DNA of 35,302 nt, taken from UPXZ01 sp047973025 (GTDB lineage Bacteria > Bacteroidota > Bacteroidia > Bacteroidales > Paludibacteraceae). Each line of letters opens with the position of its first letter. Within the stretch, counting starts at the first letter, position 1. The DNA lies in assembly GCA_047973025.1 (NCBI GenBank), contig JBKEBE010000051.1, positions 1 to 35,302 of the forward strand, read 5' to 3'. The position numbers were made by a program, and so were the translations under genes. Below, piece by piece: positions 23,908-33,318 of this stretch. The notes below the pieces were generated by a model, which saw only the letters and a list, made by a program, of their open reading frames with translations, made no database searches and was not told where the DNA came from.

Positions 23908-25428
23908 TTACTGCAATTTTGCTATGGCACTTTCAATTCGCCTTATAGTTTCTTGCTTGCCAATTAGCTCTGTGATATCAAAAAGGTGTATCCCCTTTGA
24001 TGCTCCAACGAGTGATAAGCGTAAGGCATTCATTATGCCACCTAAATTGTATTCTTTTTCTCCAATCCACTCTTTAACGATGGCTTCTGTGTTGTTTGCA
24101 GAAAAATTTTCGATTCCGTTTAGTACAGTAATTAGTTCGTTCATCAGTTGCGGAGTATCTTCTTTCCATCGTTTTTGCACTGTTTTTTCATCGTAGCTTG
24201 TAGGGGGGATAAAGAAGTATTCACTCTGCTCCCACAAGTCATTAACGAAGTTAGCTCTTTCTCTTACCAGCCCTATGATTTTATTTAATTTTTCGGAATC
24301 TTCAAAAATATCTTTTTCTACCAAAATACGTTGAAATAGATCTGTTATTTCTTCTATAGGCGTTAATTGTAGATAGTTATGATTAAACCATCTGCCTTTT
24401 TCAAAATCAAATTTTGCACCACTTTTGCTTACTCTTTCCAGTGAGAATTGTTGGATTAATTCATCCATAGAGAAAATTTCCTGCTCTGTACCGGCGTTCC
24501 AGCCCAATAAAGCAAGGAAGTTCACCACTGCATCCGGGAAATAACCGGCTTCCCGATAGCCGGTAGAGGTAATTCTGGTTTTGGGATCTTCCCATTCCAA
24601 CGGAAACACAGGGAATCCAAGCCTGTCTCCATCGCGTTTACTTAATTTTCCGTTTCCATCAGGCTTCAGTAGCAAAGGCAAATGGGCGAATTGTGGCATC
24701 GAATCTTCCCAGCCCAAATAACGGTAAAGAAGCACATGAAGTGGCGCGGACGGTAACCATTCTTCCCCTCGGATGACATGCGTTATTTCCATCAGGTGAT
24801 CATCCACCACGTTTGCTAAATGGTAGGTTGGCAATTCATCTACGGATTTGAAAAGTACTTTGTCATCGAGAATAGAAGAGTTAATAACCACTTCTCCCCG
24901 AATCAAATCGTTGACAACAACATCTTGATTTGGCTCTATTTTTATTCTAACGACATAAACATCGCCTGCATCAATTCTTTTTTTTACTTCATCGGCGGAG
25001 AGAGTAAGCGAGTTTCGCATGAGCATACGCGTTGAAGCATCGTATTGAAAATTGGTAATCTCCCCCCTTTTTATATCTAACTCTTGTGGCGTATCAAAGG
25101 CGTAATAAGCCAATCCTTGTTCCAACAATTCATCCACGTATTTTTTATAAATATCTTTCCGCTCGCTTTGGCGATAGGGACCATGCGAACCTTCCTTTTC
25201 CAATCCGATTCCTTCATCCGGATTTATGCCCAACCATGCCAAGGCTTCCACAATGTATTCTTCTGCACCCGGAACAAAACGTGCCGAATCCGTATCCTCG
25301 ATCCGAAGTAAAAAATCTCCCTGATGCTGGCGTGCAAACAAATAATTATACAGTGCCGTTCGGACGCCACCTATGTGTAAAGGACCGGTTGGACTGGGTG
25401 CAAAACGTACTCTAACTTTCATATCCAT
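23908..25428 (-). CDS. gltX: Glutamate-tRNA ligase
   Basis: A 506-residue class I aminoacyl-tRNA synthetase charging tRNA-Glu. The HIGH-type motif is at residues 18-21 (FAPSPTGPLHIGGVRTALYN) and the KMSKS-type motif KLSKRDG is near residue 260, followed by LGFPVFPLEW. The C-terminal anticodon-binding domain is complete. Either ATG (25428 or 25422) would serve. It leads a minus-strand run with the glycosyltransferase, wecB and xseA, and has a clear promoter upstream. Confidence 0.96.
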   Translation of the reverse strand: MDMKVRVRFAPSPTGPLHIGGVRTALYNYLFARQHQGDFLLRIEDTDSARFVPGAEEYIVEALAWLGINPDEGIGLEKEGSHGPYRQSERKDIYKKYVDELLEQGLAYYAFDTPQELDIKRGEITNFQYDASTRMLMRNSLTLSADEVKKRIDAGDVYVVRIKIEPNQDVVVNDLIRGEVVINSSILDDKVLFKSVDELPTYHLANVVDDHLMEITHVIRGEEWLPSAPLHVLLYRYLGWEDSMPQFAHLPLLLKPDGNGKLSKRDGDRLGFPVFPLEWEDPKTRITSTGYREAGYFPDAVVNFLALLGWNAGTEQEIFSMDELIQQFSLERVSKSGAKFDFEKGRWFNHNYLQLTPIEEITDLFQRILVEKDIFEDSEKLNKIIGLVRERANFVNDLWEQSEYFFIPPTSYDEKTVQKRWKEDTPQLMNELITVLNGIENFSANNTEAIVKEWIGEKEYNLGGIMNALRLSLVGASKGIHLFDITELIGKQETIRRIESAIAKLQ

Positions 25429-25447
25429 GTTGTAATGTATTGATATG

Positions 25448-25478
25448 CAAAATTAAGGAAATGGATTGAATGCACAAA
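25448..25478 (-). promoter_or_regulatory. gltX promoter
   Basis: On the minus strand, TTTG (25475-25478), 19 bases, then TAATTTTG (25448-25455) match the Bacteroidota -33/-7 consensus exactly. The box ends 19 bases before the gltX start. Confidence 0.75.
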
Positions 25479-25551
25479 ATATAAAATCGGATTCTCTATC
25501 GGTTCAAAATCAAACAGACGGTTCACATCCTATTTAGTCAAACTATTTGAT

Positions 25552-25559
25552 TATCTTTG
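25552..25559 (+). promoter_or_regulatory. -7 promoter box for the lipoprotein at 25602
   Basis: TATCTTTG, the same octamer as at 15213, lies 42 bases before the ATG. Its position overlaps the alternative ATG at 25557, which argues against that earlier start. Confidence 0.5.
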
Positions 25560-25601
25560 TTCACTTTTTTTAGAAAAATCTATCAAAACAAATCAAATCG
25601 G

Positions 25602-26618
25602 ATGAACAAAGCTACTACTATCATTTTGTTATCAATTTTCTCTTTTTTGTTGATTTCATGCCACAGTAAGCACTCAAATTCCGAGTATGATTCAGAAAAG
25701 TCGGACGAACTGAAATTCGACGAAAATCCATACGTTGATTCAACGGTTTATTACTTAAAAATGAAAGAATTAGCCAATGGGGATACTACCGGACTGTGGC
25801 CCGTAAAAGATCAGCCATTGCCGCTGGATAATGCTATACTACCCTACAAACGTATTATTGCCTATTACGGCAATTTATATTCTACTAAGATGGGCATACT
25901 CGGCGAGTTACCTCCGATACAAATGTGGAAAAGACTGAATGCCGAAATAAAAGCTTGGCAAATCGCGGATCCGAATACGCCGGCAATACCCGCACTTCAT
26001 TATATTGCCGTTGTAGCACAAGGAGATGGCGGAGATGACGGGAAATATCGCTTCAGAATGCCGAAAGAACAGATCGATTCTGTTTTGACGATTGCTAACA
26101 TGCAGGAAGGAACACTCGTTTTTTTAGATATACAGGTCGCGTTGAGTACGATAAGGGACGAACTACCAATATTGGTAGAATACTTAAAGCTTCCTCATGT
26201 TCATTTGGGGATTGATCCTGAATTTTCAATGAAAGATGGCACAAGACCCGGAAAAAAAATCGGTTCTTTCAATGCCGCCGATATTAATTACTGTTCAAAA
26301 TTTCTCTCCAAATTAGTAAAAGAGCATAATATACCTCCGAAAGTATTGGTTGTACACCGATTTACACAAGGGATGATAAAAAATTACCAAGACATCAAAC
26401 TTCGTCCGGAAGTACAGTTTGTCATTGATATGGACGGCTGGGGATCGCCTAAGATGAAATTCGGTACACACCAACAGTTTGTGTACAAAGAGCCTATACA
26501 ATTTACCGGATTCAAGATTTTCTATAAAAATGATCTGAAGAAACCACCACATCGCTTACTGACGCCACAGGAATTGCTTACATTAAAGCCCAGACCGATT
26601 TATATTCAGTATCAGTAA
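25602..26618 (+). CDS. Uncharacterised lipoprotein
   Basis: A 338-residue protein with a lipoprotein signal (MNKATTIILLSIFSFLLISC, Cys 20). The mature part shows IIAYYGNLYS, PALHYIAVVAQGDGGDDGKY, GTLVFLDIQVALST, HVHLGIDPEFSM, KVLVVHRFTQGMI and VQFVIDMDGWGSP. These are regularly spaced strand-like segments ending in acidic or His residues, which suggests a TIM-barrel-like fold with a possible catalytic pocket. I do not recognise a named family. The start at 25602 is preferred over 25557 because only it gives a lipoprotein signal at the N terminus and leaves room for the promoter. Monocistronic; 26619-26770 downstream holds no feature I can support. Confidence 0.8.
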   Translation: MNKATTIILLSIFSFLLISCHSKHSNSEYDSEKSDELKFDENPYVDSTVYYLKMKELANGDTTGLWPVKDQPLPLDNAILPYKRIIAYYGNLYSTKMGILGELPPIQMWKRLNAEIKAWQIADPNTPAIPALHYIAVVAQGDGGDDGKYRFRMPKEQIDSVLTIANMQEGTLVFLDIQVALSTIRDELPILVEYLKLPHVHLGIDPEFSMKDGTRPGKKIGSFNAADINYCSKFLSKLVKEHNIPPKVLVVHRFTQGMIKNYQDIKLRPEVQFVIDMDGWGSPKMKFGTHQQFVYKEPIQFTGFKIFYKNDLKKPPHRLLTPQELLTLKPRPIYIQYQ

Positions 26619-26770
26619 CAGAATGGAGAAAAAAAGAAAATTGAACCAAGGGTAGGTAAAAGAATTGTTTTGTACTTGGTGTGATGAATAAGATTCTTTT
26701 TATACTATTTACAACACATCAAGATGGACAATACACGCCGAGAAAAACAAGTTTAATCCGACATCGCTAC

Positions 26771-28384
26771 TTAATGTTCGATTTTCGGTCTGGGCACGAC
26801 ATCTTTCTTCAAGCGGGCATTGGATTTGTGAACCGTTATTTCAGCATCTTCTAACAGTACAGATTTCGGATATCGTACCGTTCCGTCGCTTGAAGCGGCT
26901 AATTGGTCTTCAACTCCCATCACACGACGCATCGTTTTCATGATTTGTCCCAAGTTGATTGAAGCCGCAAACGGAGTTTCTTCACCCGTTTCCACGTTAA
27001 GCTTTCGGTGCAAACGATCATCATTGCTGATGATGTAAGCGTATTCCAATCCTTGAAGCTTAGCCTCGTCGATGAGCATTTTTTTTATTTGCTCAATGCT
27101 GTATCGCTCATTTCCGGTAAATGTAATCACGCCGTCCACTCGATTCCCTTTTTTGGCATTTCCGTTTGAATAACGGTGTTTCTGTACCGGCTGACGAGAT
27201 GTTAGCATATTTTTAAGTATTCCGTTTTCAATCAAGATAATAGAATCCGGAGGGATGACTGCTTGCAGGTCGATTGGCGCGAAATCCCTTTTTACGCCGG
27301 GTTTGCCTTGTGCATCTTTGCCGTAGTCAATAGAAAGTGAGAGTTGTTTGGAAAGGATACGTACATTTGGCAGATTTTGATAATGATTTCCATTAGAATA
27401 GCGCGTTTTGGGCGATGTGAATAAACTATTTACGATTTGGCGCACAACTTCTTCCACTTGTCCGTCCACTATCAGTACGGGTCCCATATAAGGATCGTTA
27501 CTTTTCTCGGTGGTAAATTTAAGCCTGTATTCTTTTACAACATCATCAACGGCTTTTTCTAATTCGATCGCCGTAGGAAATTTAGATAAGTCATTCATCC
27601 TGAAATTTCGATAGGCACTTACATTTTCTCCTTCAGCGTTCACTCCACTCAATTTCAGATTAAAAGTTCCGCTACCGGATGGGTATTTGTACATGGAACC
27701 CTCGGTGTCGTAGTAGCGAATCACTTCGGAGCTAAAGCTGAACATCGTGGAGAGACTTTCAACGATTAGTTTTTCACGCCTTACTTTTTGGGTTAAAAGT
27801 TGTCCGATTTGTAGAGAAGCTTTTTTTATTGGCTCAAAGTTCATTTTTTGCTCCTTTGCTTCTTCAATAAGTATTGTAGCGTTTCTTTTTTCAAAATCAT
27901 TCAAGGCAAGTTCTTCATTAGTCAATTTTTCCTGATGTAGCCAAGCCATCTTATCTACGTAGTTTTTGGCGGCGTTCTTGTACTCGTTGTCCAAATTCAG
28001 CCAAATGGCACTTCGTATTGCCCTTTCATCATCCGACACGGGGATAGGAAACCGATTGGATCTTCCTCCGATATTCTGCATGCGGTGGTAGCTTCCTACC
28101 AGTATGAGCGGACTTGCATCTCTGGAAATTCGGGTATTTGTCGACTCTTTGTTTGCTTTGCCAAACAAAGTTGTATAGGTATATTCCAGATCAGTTTCAT
28201 TGACTAACAGACTTATAAAAAAAGGCTTTGCCAAACTGTCTTTTTCAAAACCGACCAGGGACCGATCAATCTCCGACTTCATGGCTTTAAGTACTATGTC
28301 ATTATCCGCTTGAGCGTTTGCGAAAGTACAAAAACACATCAGAGTAGTAAAAATTAGCATGTATTTTGAAAGTAATTGCTTCAT
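26771..28384 (-). CDS. Secreted TldE/PmbA-like protein without zinc motif
   Basis: A 537-residue protein with a signal peptide (MLIFTTLMCFCTFANA). It is related in layout to the TldD-like protein encoded upstream. Segments such as YMGPVLIVDGQVEEVVRQIVNSLF align with YTGPVMLSGEVSGVFFHEFLGH of that protein, but the HExxxH residues are absent here. In the known TldD/TldE protease, TldE (PmbA) is the non-catalytic half of a heterodimer. This protein likely plays that role outside the cytoplasm. It lies 57 bases after the TldD-like gene on the same strand; a TATTTTTG box in the gap may give it some independent expression. Confidence 0.8.
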   Translation of the reverse strand: MKQLLSKYMLIFTTLMCFCTFANAQADNDIVLKAMKSEIDRSLVGFEKDSLAKPFFISLLVNETDLEYTYTTLFGKANKESTNTRISRDASPLILVGSYHRMQNIGGRSNRFPIPVSDDERAIRSAIWLNLDNEYKNAAKNYVDKMAWLHQEKLTNEELALNDFEKRNATILIEEAKEQKMNFEPIKKASLQIGQLLTQKVRREKLIVESLSTMFSFSSEVIRYYDTEGSMYKYPSGSGTFNLKLSGVNAEGENVSAYRNFRMNDLSKFPTAIELEKAVDDVVKEYRLKFTTEKSNDPYMGPVLIVDGQVEEVVRQIVNSLFTSPKTRYSNGNHYQNLPNVRILSKQLSLSIDYGKDAQGKPGVKRDFAPIDLQAVIPPDSIILIENGILKNMLTSRQPVQKHRYSNGNAKKGNRVDGVITFTGNERYSIEQIKKMLIDEAKLQGLEYAYIISNDDRLHRKLNVETGEETPFAASINLGQIMKTMRRVMGVEDQLAASSDGTVRYPKSVLLEDAEITVHKSNARLKKDVVPRPKIEH

Positions 28385-28400
28385 AACCTGTTTTATCTGT

Positions 28401-28408
28401 CAAAAATA
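28401..28408 (-). promoter_or_regulatory. Possible -7 box before the TldE-like gene
   Basis: TATTTTTG on the minus strand lies 16 bases upstream of the start. No -33 TTTG at the right distance. Confidence 0.25.
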
Positions 28409-28441
28409 ATACGTTGCAACTCGTTTTTTACGAAAAACAAA

Positions 28442-30106
28442 TTACGGTCTTTCTAAAATATAGGGTTCTATTTTTTGATTGTCGCCTGTTTTCTGAAATT
28501 CCAACTCTTTCACAAGCATAGCGGGCGCTACGGCAGCAACCGGTACTGATCCGGAAAGCGCACCACACATCCCGTTAAAAACATCCAAGGAGTCTGATTC
28601 GGCAATGATCTGCGAAAAAGCCGCAAGTGGTGTTCCCACGATATTGATTCCGCGCACCAACTCATCCGGTCGTCCGTCAGCATAAACCCGATAAACCACC
28701 AGTGGATTCAGGTAAAAAGCATTGGCGGAAGCGGTGCTTGTCATGGTAAGTCCACCGCTGACTTTGTCAATCCGGTAACCGAATTTCAGGTCTCGTTTTT
28801 TCAACTCCTTCAAAAACATTTTAGTTAACTGCTCGCCGGATACAGGTTTGGAACTTTCAATAAGCATGTTGGATTGGCGGGTTTCCGTTCCGATATGCAA
28901 GTTTCCTCTGCCGTGTCCGTTTGATTTAGAAAATCCTTCAATCGGAACGCGACTCATCAAAAAGTTTTTCAGCACACCTTTTTTTATCACTTCCACACGT
29001 TGCCCGCGAATACCTTCATCGTCATAGATGTAGCTACCGCTCAGCAAAAAACGGTCATAGCTCGAAATCGTAGGGTCGAAGATAACCGAAAGCCTTTTGG
29101 GAAGCACGTATTCTCCTACTTTCTTTTTTAAAGTTTGCGCGTCGCGTCCCGATTTCATACGGGCTCCTTCCACACGGTGTCCTAAAAATTCGTGGAAGAA
29201 AACACCACTTACCTCTCCACTCAGCATGACAGGTCCGGTGTAGCTGTCGATTTTTGGCGAAATTTTCAATGCCGAAAGCGTTTTGCTCATTGTTCGTGTA
29301 TCCGATTCGATTTGTTCAAACGCGGGTAGGTCGCTAACCTTTCTACCGTAGTAAGTTTTGTAATCTTGTAGCGCCATTCCATCGTCAGCCATTACCATCG
29401 CACTTGTATAAAGCCTTACGGAAGGATTGTTCTGTTCAATCACTGCACCGTCCGTATCCAGAAAATATTCCCGCGCGAGTACAACCTGGAAATTAACAAA
29501 GTTTACCAAAATATCCCGGTTGTCAGCCAAAATTCTAGAAATCTCGTTTATGCTCGAGATTGTATTTTCTTCACTATAACCAAGTGCGTCAAACGGCATT
29601 TCCGGTTCGGAATAGGTTGAAACTTCTTCTATTGAAAAATCGGGAGAAGTGTCATCTTCTCGCGGACGGGTGGTGTATTCTGCCCGATTCGAAGTTAGCG
29701 CGTCTTTTGCTTCGGCGTAGGCTTCTTGCAGTCCACGCCACAAGGTAAGTTTTATATCTTCCTCGATGTCCTCGTCGGGCAGACTTACCACTACATTGTT
29801 ATTCATACTCCCTGTATAATGCAGGTTGTCAACATTGCGATTGCCTACACGCATCGTTATCGTCATGTTTCTTCCTTGATAATACGCATTATTGGACACC
29901 GCGCCAAAGCTACTCGAGATATTGTGAAGCGTCTGTATGTCAACCCGTAAGCTAATGTAATAGACCGGCACATCCAATCCCTGCATGATTGTATAGTTGC
30001 GCGTCAATTCTTCTTGGAGAATTTTTGTAAGCTTATCCTGCGATTTTACCGGACTTACAATTAGGACAAGTAACGATAGGATGATAACTAAAAAAGGATT
30101 TCTCAT
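28442..30106 (-). CDS. Secreted TldD-like zinc metallopeptidase
   Basis: A 554-residue protein with a signal peptide (PFLVIILSLLVLIVSPVKS). It carries the TldD zinc signature H305-E-F-L-G-H310, and C514 in GMCGALSGSVPVAAVAPAML, equivalent to the cysteine zinc ligand of TldD. TldD/TldE complexes cleave peptides threaded through the heterodimer, for example in maturing modified peptides. The E. coli enzymes are cytoplasmic, whereas both partners here carry export signals, so they probably act in the periplasm. It lies 22 bases after the acetyltransferase gene. The natural substrate is unknown. Confidence 0.88.
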   Translation of the reverse strand: MRNPFLVIILSLLVLIVSPVKSQDKLTKILQEELTRNYTIMQGLDVPVYYISLRVDIQTLHNISSSFGAVSNNAYYQGRNMTITMRVGNRNVDNLHYTGSMNNNVVVSLPDEDIEEDIKLTLWRGLQEAYAEAKDALTSNRAEYTTRPREDDTSPDFSIEEVSTYSEPEMPFDALGYSEENTISSINEISRILADNRDILVNFVNFQVVLAREYFLDTDGAVIEQNNPSVRLYTSAMVMADDGMALQDYKTYYGRKVSDLPAFEQIESDTRTMSKTLSALKISPKIDSYTGPVMLSGEVSGVFFHEFLGHRVEGARMKSGRDAQTLKKKVGEYVLPKRLSVIFDPTISSYDRFLLSGSYIYDDEGIRGQRVEVIKKGVLKNFLMSRVPIEGFSKSNGHGRGNLHIGTETRQSNMLIESSKPVSGEQLTKMFLKELKKRDLKFGYRIDKVSGGLTMTSTASANAFYLNPLVVYRVYADGRPDELVRGINIVGTPLAAFSQIIAESDSLDVFNGMCGALSGSVPVAAVAPAMLVKELEFQKTGDNQKIEPYILERP

Positions 30107-30128
30107 TTTATTTTGTAATCTTTGCCTT

Positions 30129-30554
30129 TTAAAATTTGATTTGATAAACGTTTGTTTTCCGCTCTACAAATCCTAAGTTTTGATACATTCGATTGGCTTC
30201 AACTCTTGACGGACGCGATGTCAGATACAAAGACGTAAATCCCTTACTTCCGGCAAATGCGATGGCATGACGAATCAGTTGTTTCCCGTAACCTTTGCCT
30301 CTGACTGATTCGTCTACAATAACATCTTCAATCCATGCCTTTCTTCCGGTCGGAATTTGATGAAGAACCAGCGAAAGTGTTCCCACAATTTTGTCGTTTT
30401 CTTCTCCCGCGAATAGAATCGTATTGCTTGAAGAAATAATCGATTCGAGTTCTTGAAACGATAGCAATGCCACTGAAGTATCCAACTGCGGCAATAATTC
30501 TTCAAAAGCATCCACAAGTCGTTGCGAAGCAGATTTTACCTGATATATTATCAT
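30129..30554 (-). CDS. GNAT-family N-acetyltransferase
   Basis: A 141-residue cytoplasmic acetyltransferase. The acetyl-CoA binding motif A is visible as WIEDVIVDESVRGKGYGKQLI (R-G-K-G-Y-G), followed by SLYLTSRPSRVEANRMYQNLGF, the usual end of the fold. The ATG at 30554 begins the family's first strand (MIIYQVKSA). An earlier ATG at 30575 would overlap ispE by seven bases and adds no conserved sequence. It sits between ispE and the TldD-like gene. The substrate is not predictable. Confidence 0.88.
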   Translation of the reverse strand: MIIYQVKSASQRLVDAFEELLPQLDTSVALLSFQELESIISSSNTILFAGEENDKIVGTLSLVLHQIPTGRKAWIEDVIVDESVRGKGYGKQLIRHAIAFAGSKGFTSLYLTSRPSRVEANRMYQNLGFVERKTNVYQIKF

Positions 30555-30568
30555 TCTTTTATTTTTCG

Positions 30569-31390
30569 TTAGCACAATTCTATTGAGAAAACGTGGCTGT
30601 ATGTCGGACGAAATTCTTTTTCGTCAGGCTTCGTATTGAAGATGCCGTAAACCGACGAGCCGGAGCCGGACATAGACGCATAGGTTGCTCCCTTGTCATA
30701 CATTTTCTTTTTCAGTTTCTCTATTTCGGGATATTTCTCGTAAACCGATTGTTCGAAGTCATTGGTAATCGAATCTTTCCACGTTTCAATCGGTTGTCGT
30801 ATTAATTTTGTAAGCGAATTTTTCGGGAGCGTAGGCGTTACTCCCGCGTAAGCTATGGGGGTTGATACATGGATTTCCGGCTTTACCAGCAAAAGCCAAT
30901 ACCCCTTGAGCGATAGATTTATCGGGGTAAAAATGTTCCCGATGCCGGAAGCGAAAACCGGTTTGTTTTGGATAAAAAAAGGACAGTCGGCTCCAAGTCG
31001 CGATGCCAATTTTTCTAAATCTTCAAGAGAAATATTGAGTTGAAACAGTTCATTCAAAGACTTGAGCATAAAAGCCGCATCAGAAGACCCCCCACCCAAA
31101 CCGGCTCCAAAAGGGATATGCTTCGCGAGTGAAATTTTCACCGACGGAAACGGATAATGTGTTTTTAACAGATTCAATGCTTTTATTATCAGGTTATTTT
31201 CCGGATTTTCGCCGATTTTTATTCCGGTCGAAACGAATCGATAGGCAACTTGCATATCAGTCTGTCTGACACTTAATTCATCTTGCAGGTTAATGGGATA
31301 AAAGATTGTTTCAATATTGTGGTAACCATCTTGACGGCGTTCTACCACATTTAATCCGATATTTATTTTGGCATTGGGGTAAACAGTCAT
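30569..31390 (-). CDS. ispE: 4-diphosphocytidyl-2-C-methyl-D-erythritol kinase
   Basis: A 273-residue GHMP kinase of the MEP isoprenoid pathway, phosphorylating CDP-ME at the 2-hydroxyl using ATP. It has the N-terminal AKINIGLNVVERRQDGYHNIET, the Gly-rich ATP loop PFGAGLGGGSSDAAFML near residues 90-106, and the C-terminal YASMSGSGSSVYGIF. Full length for the family. It is the first gene of the run ispE-GNAT-tldD-tldE and is divergent from dnaB. Confidence 0.95.
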   Translation of the reverse strand: MTVYPNAKINIGLNVVERRQDGYHNIETIFYPINLQDELSVRQTDMQVAYRFVSTGIKIGENPENNLIIKALNLLKTHYPFPSVKISLAKHIPFGAGLGGGSSDAAFMLKSLNELFQLNISLEDLEKLASRLGADCPFFIQNKPVFASGIGNIFTPINLSLKGYWLLLVKPEIHVSTPIAYAGVTPTLPKNSLTKLIRQPIETWKDSITNDFEQSVYEKYPEIEKLKKKMYDKGATYASMSGSGSSVYGIFNTKPDEKEFRPTYSHVFSIELC

Positions 31391-31498
31391 TTTTCGATTG
31401 AAATTCTATCTAATTCTTTAGGCTTGAGATTTTTTTTACGTACCGTTAAAGCGTTTTAGCTACTTTTGTTACAAAAACTCAGTTTCTGATTTGTCCGC

Positions 31499-31506
31499 CA
31501 AAGTTA
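31499..31506 (-). promoter_or_regulatory. Possible -7 box for ispE
   Basis: TAACTTTG on the minus strand, about 108 bases before the ispE start; no exact -33 TTTG at 19-20 bases. Confidence 0.3.
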
Positions 31507-31559
31507 CTAAAATCGGAGAGATTGAAAAAGTTTTCAACAAAACCGTGTTCATATTTTTT

Positions 31560-31591
31560 TTTGTCAGCGCATCTTTTCTTTTGTAATTTTG
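31560..31591 (+). promoter_or_regulatory. dnaB promoter
   Basis: TTTG (31560-31563), 20 bases, TAATTTTG (31584-31591), then the ATG 22 bases further. This matches the Bacteroidota -33/-7 consensus and is one of the two clearest promoters in the window. Confidence 0.75.
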
Positions 31592-31613
31592 AAACGATTT
31601 TAAAAATTCACAC

Positions 31614-33161
31614 ATGGCAGAAAAAAGAAATAATATGCGACGTAAGGAAACTCCCTCTCCTATTCCGGCTAACGAATTCGGAAAACTCCCGCCTCAAGCG
31701 CTCGAATTGGAAGAAGATGTATTGGGTGCTATCATGCTCGAAAAAGATGCTTATACGATGGTATCTGATATTTTGAGAGCCGGGTATTTCTACAAAACAG
31801 CACATCAGAAAATATTTGAAGCATTCGTACAGCTTGCGTTGAATCAGAACCCGATCGATATGCACACGGTTACCGAAATGCTTCGCAAGCAGGGGACACT
31901 TGAAGAAGTAGGCGGTCCCTATGTCATCACGCTACTCACTTCACGCGTTTCGTCAACTGCCCACTTGGTTTACCATTCTCAGATTATTGTTCAGAAATAT
32001 TTGGCGCGCGAACTTATCCGTCTTTCCAGTGAAGTACAGACCAAGGCATTTGATGAAAAAATGGATGTCGATGATTTGATGCAGGAAGCCGAATCTAAAC
32101 TTTTTGAAATAACGCAGCAGAACTTAAAGAAGGACGTAACGCAGATCAATCCTGTGATTGAAGAAGCGCGCGAACGGATGAAGGACGCGTCCAAAAAGCA
32201 AGGGGCTAGCGGTATCCACTCCGGTTTTGACACGTTGGATAAAATCACATCCGGCTGGCAGAAATCGGACTTGATCATTATCGCGGCTCGTCCTGCCATG
32301 GGGAAGACCGCCTTTGTTCTGTCAATGGCTAAAAATATGGCGTTAGATTACAATACACCCGTAGCTATTTTTTCTCTTGAGATGTCTAATGTCCAATTGG
32401 TCAATCGTTTGCTAATGAATGTATGTAGTCTTGATGGAGAAAAAATCAAAAACGGACAATTGACACCGGATGAGTGGCAGAAATTTGACCAAGATGTGAA
32501 TAAGCTGTATGGAGCACCGATTTATGTGGACGACACACCGAGTCTATCTATTTTGGAATTGCGAAGCAAAGTACGCAGGTTGGTTAAAGAGCATCAAATT
32601 CAATGTATTATCATCGATTATCTCCAGTTGATGAATGCCGGGGGAATGAATTTCGGCAGTCGTGAGCAGGAAGTGAGCATGATTTCGCGTTCGCTGAAAG
32701 GATTGGCTAAGGAAGTGGATTTACCGATTATCGCCCTTTCGCAGTTGAATCGTGGAGTGGAAGGACGTTCCGGAATCGAAGGAAAGCGTCCTCAGTTGTC
32801 CGATTTGCGGGAATCCGGGGCGATAGAGCAAGACGCGGACATGGTATGCTTCATACACCGACCCGAATATTACGGTCTGTTGGCAGACAAAGACGGAAAC
32901 TCGTACGCCGGAATTGCCGAACTCATTATTTCCAAGCATCGAAACGGAGCCGTGGGAGACGTAAGACTTCGCTTCAAAAATACGTTTGCTAAATTTATGA
33001 ACCTTGCGGATGATCAACCTTTTGGAACAACTTCCTCTTATACAGTAACCGCCTCCAAGATGAACGCTGATTTCGAATCAGAGATCACTCCGATTCCACC
33101 TCCCGAATTTCTTAGAAACGCGCCGCTTGACACCGGAAACAAAAATGATGTCCCTTTTTGA
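31614..33161 (+). CDS. dnaB: Replicative DNA helicase
   Basis: A 515-residue hexameric helicase that unwinds DNA at the replication fork. The N-terminal helical domain (about 20-125, PPQALELEEDVLGAIMLEKDAY) is followed by a linker and the RecA-like ATPase. The ATPase has Walker A ARPAMGKTAFVLS near 223-235, Walker B IIIDYLQLM near 326-334, and SQLNRGVEGRSG with LRESGAIEQDADMVCF. No intein is present. Length is normal for Bacteroidota. It is transcribed alone and ends at a strong terminator. Confidence 0.97.
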   Translation: MAEKRNNMRRKETPSPIPANEFGKLPPQALELEEDVLGAIMLEKDAYTMVSDILRAGYFYKTAHQKIFEAFVQLALNQNPIDMHTVTEMLRKQGTLEEVGGPYVITLLTSRVSSTAHLVYHSQIIVQKYLARELIRLSSEVQTKAFDEKMDVDDLMQEAESKLFEITQQNLKKDVTQINPVIEEARERMKDASKKQGASGIHSGFDTLDKITSGWQKSDLIIIAARPAMGKTAFVLSMAKNMALDYNTPVAIFSLEMSNVQLVNRLLMNVCSLDGEKIKNGQLTPDEWQKFDQDVNKLYGAPIYVDDTPSLSILELRSKVRRLVKEHQIQCIIIDYLQLMNAGGMNFGSREQEVSMISRSLKGLAKEVDLPIIALSQLNRGVEGRSGIEGKRPQLSDLRESGAIEQDADMVCFIHRPEYYGLLADKDGNSYAGIAELIISKHRNGAVGDVRLRFKNTFAKFMNLADDQPFGTTSSYTVTASKMNADFESEITPIPPPEFLRNAPLDTGNKNDVPF

Positions 33162-33257
33162 TAATGAACTTTCTTTACAAAAATACAAATTCATTCTTAT
33201 CAAAATACATAAAATACTGTATTCAGTAAAGCCTGCGGACTTCTAATTTTTACATTA

Positions 33258-33294
33258 AAAACCGAATAATGTTAAAAATACGTTATTCGGTTTT
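33258..33294. terminator. Bidirectional terminator between dnaB and sucD
   Basis: A perfect 12-bp stem AAAACCGAATAA (33258-33269) / TTATTCGGTTTT (33283-33294) with a 13-base loop. A runs on one side and T runs on the other serve the two converging genes. Confidence 0.9.
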
Positions 33295-33318
33295 CAATTT
33301 CTTAATTCGTTATTGCCA

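Noticed and set aside
26636..26682. Terminator after the lipoprotein at 25602
   Set aside because: ACCAAG / CTTGGT could pair but with a very long loop and no T run.
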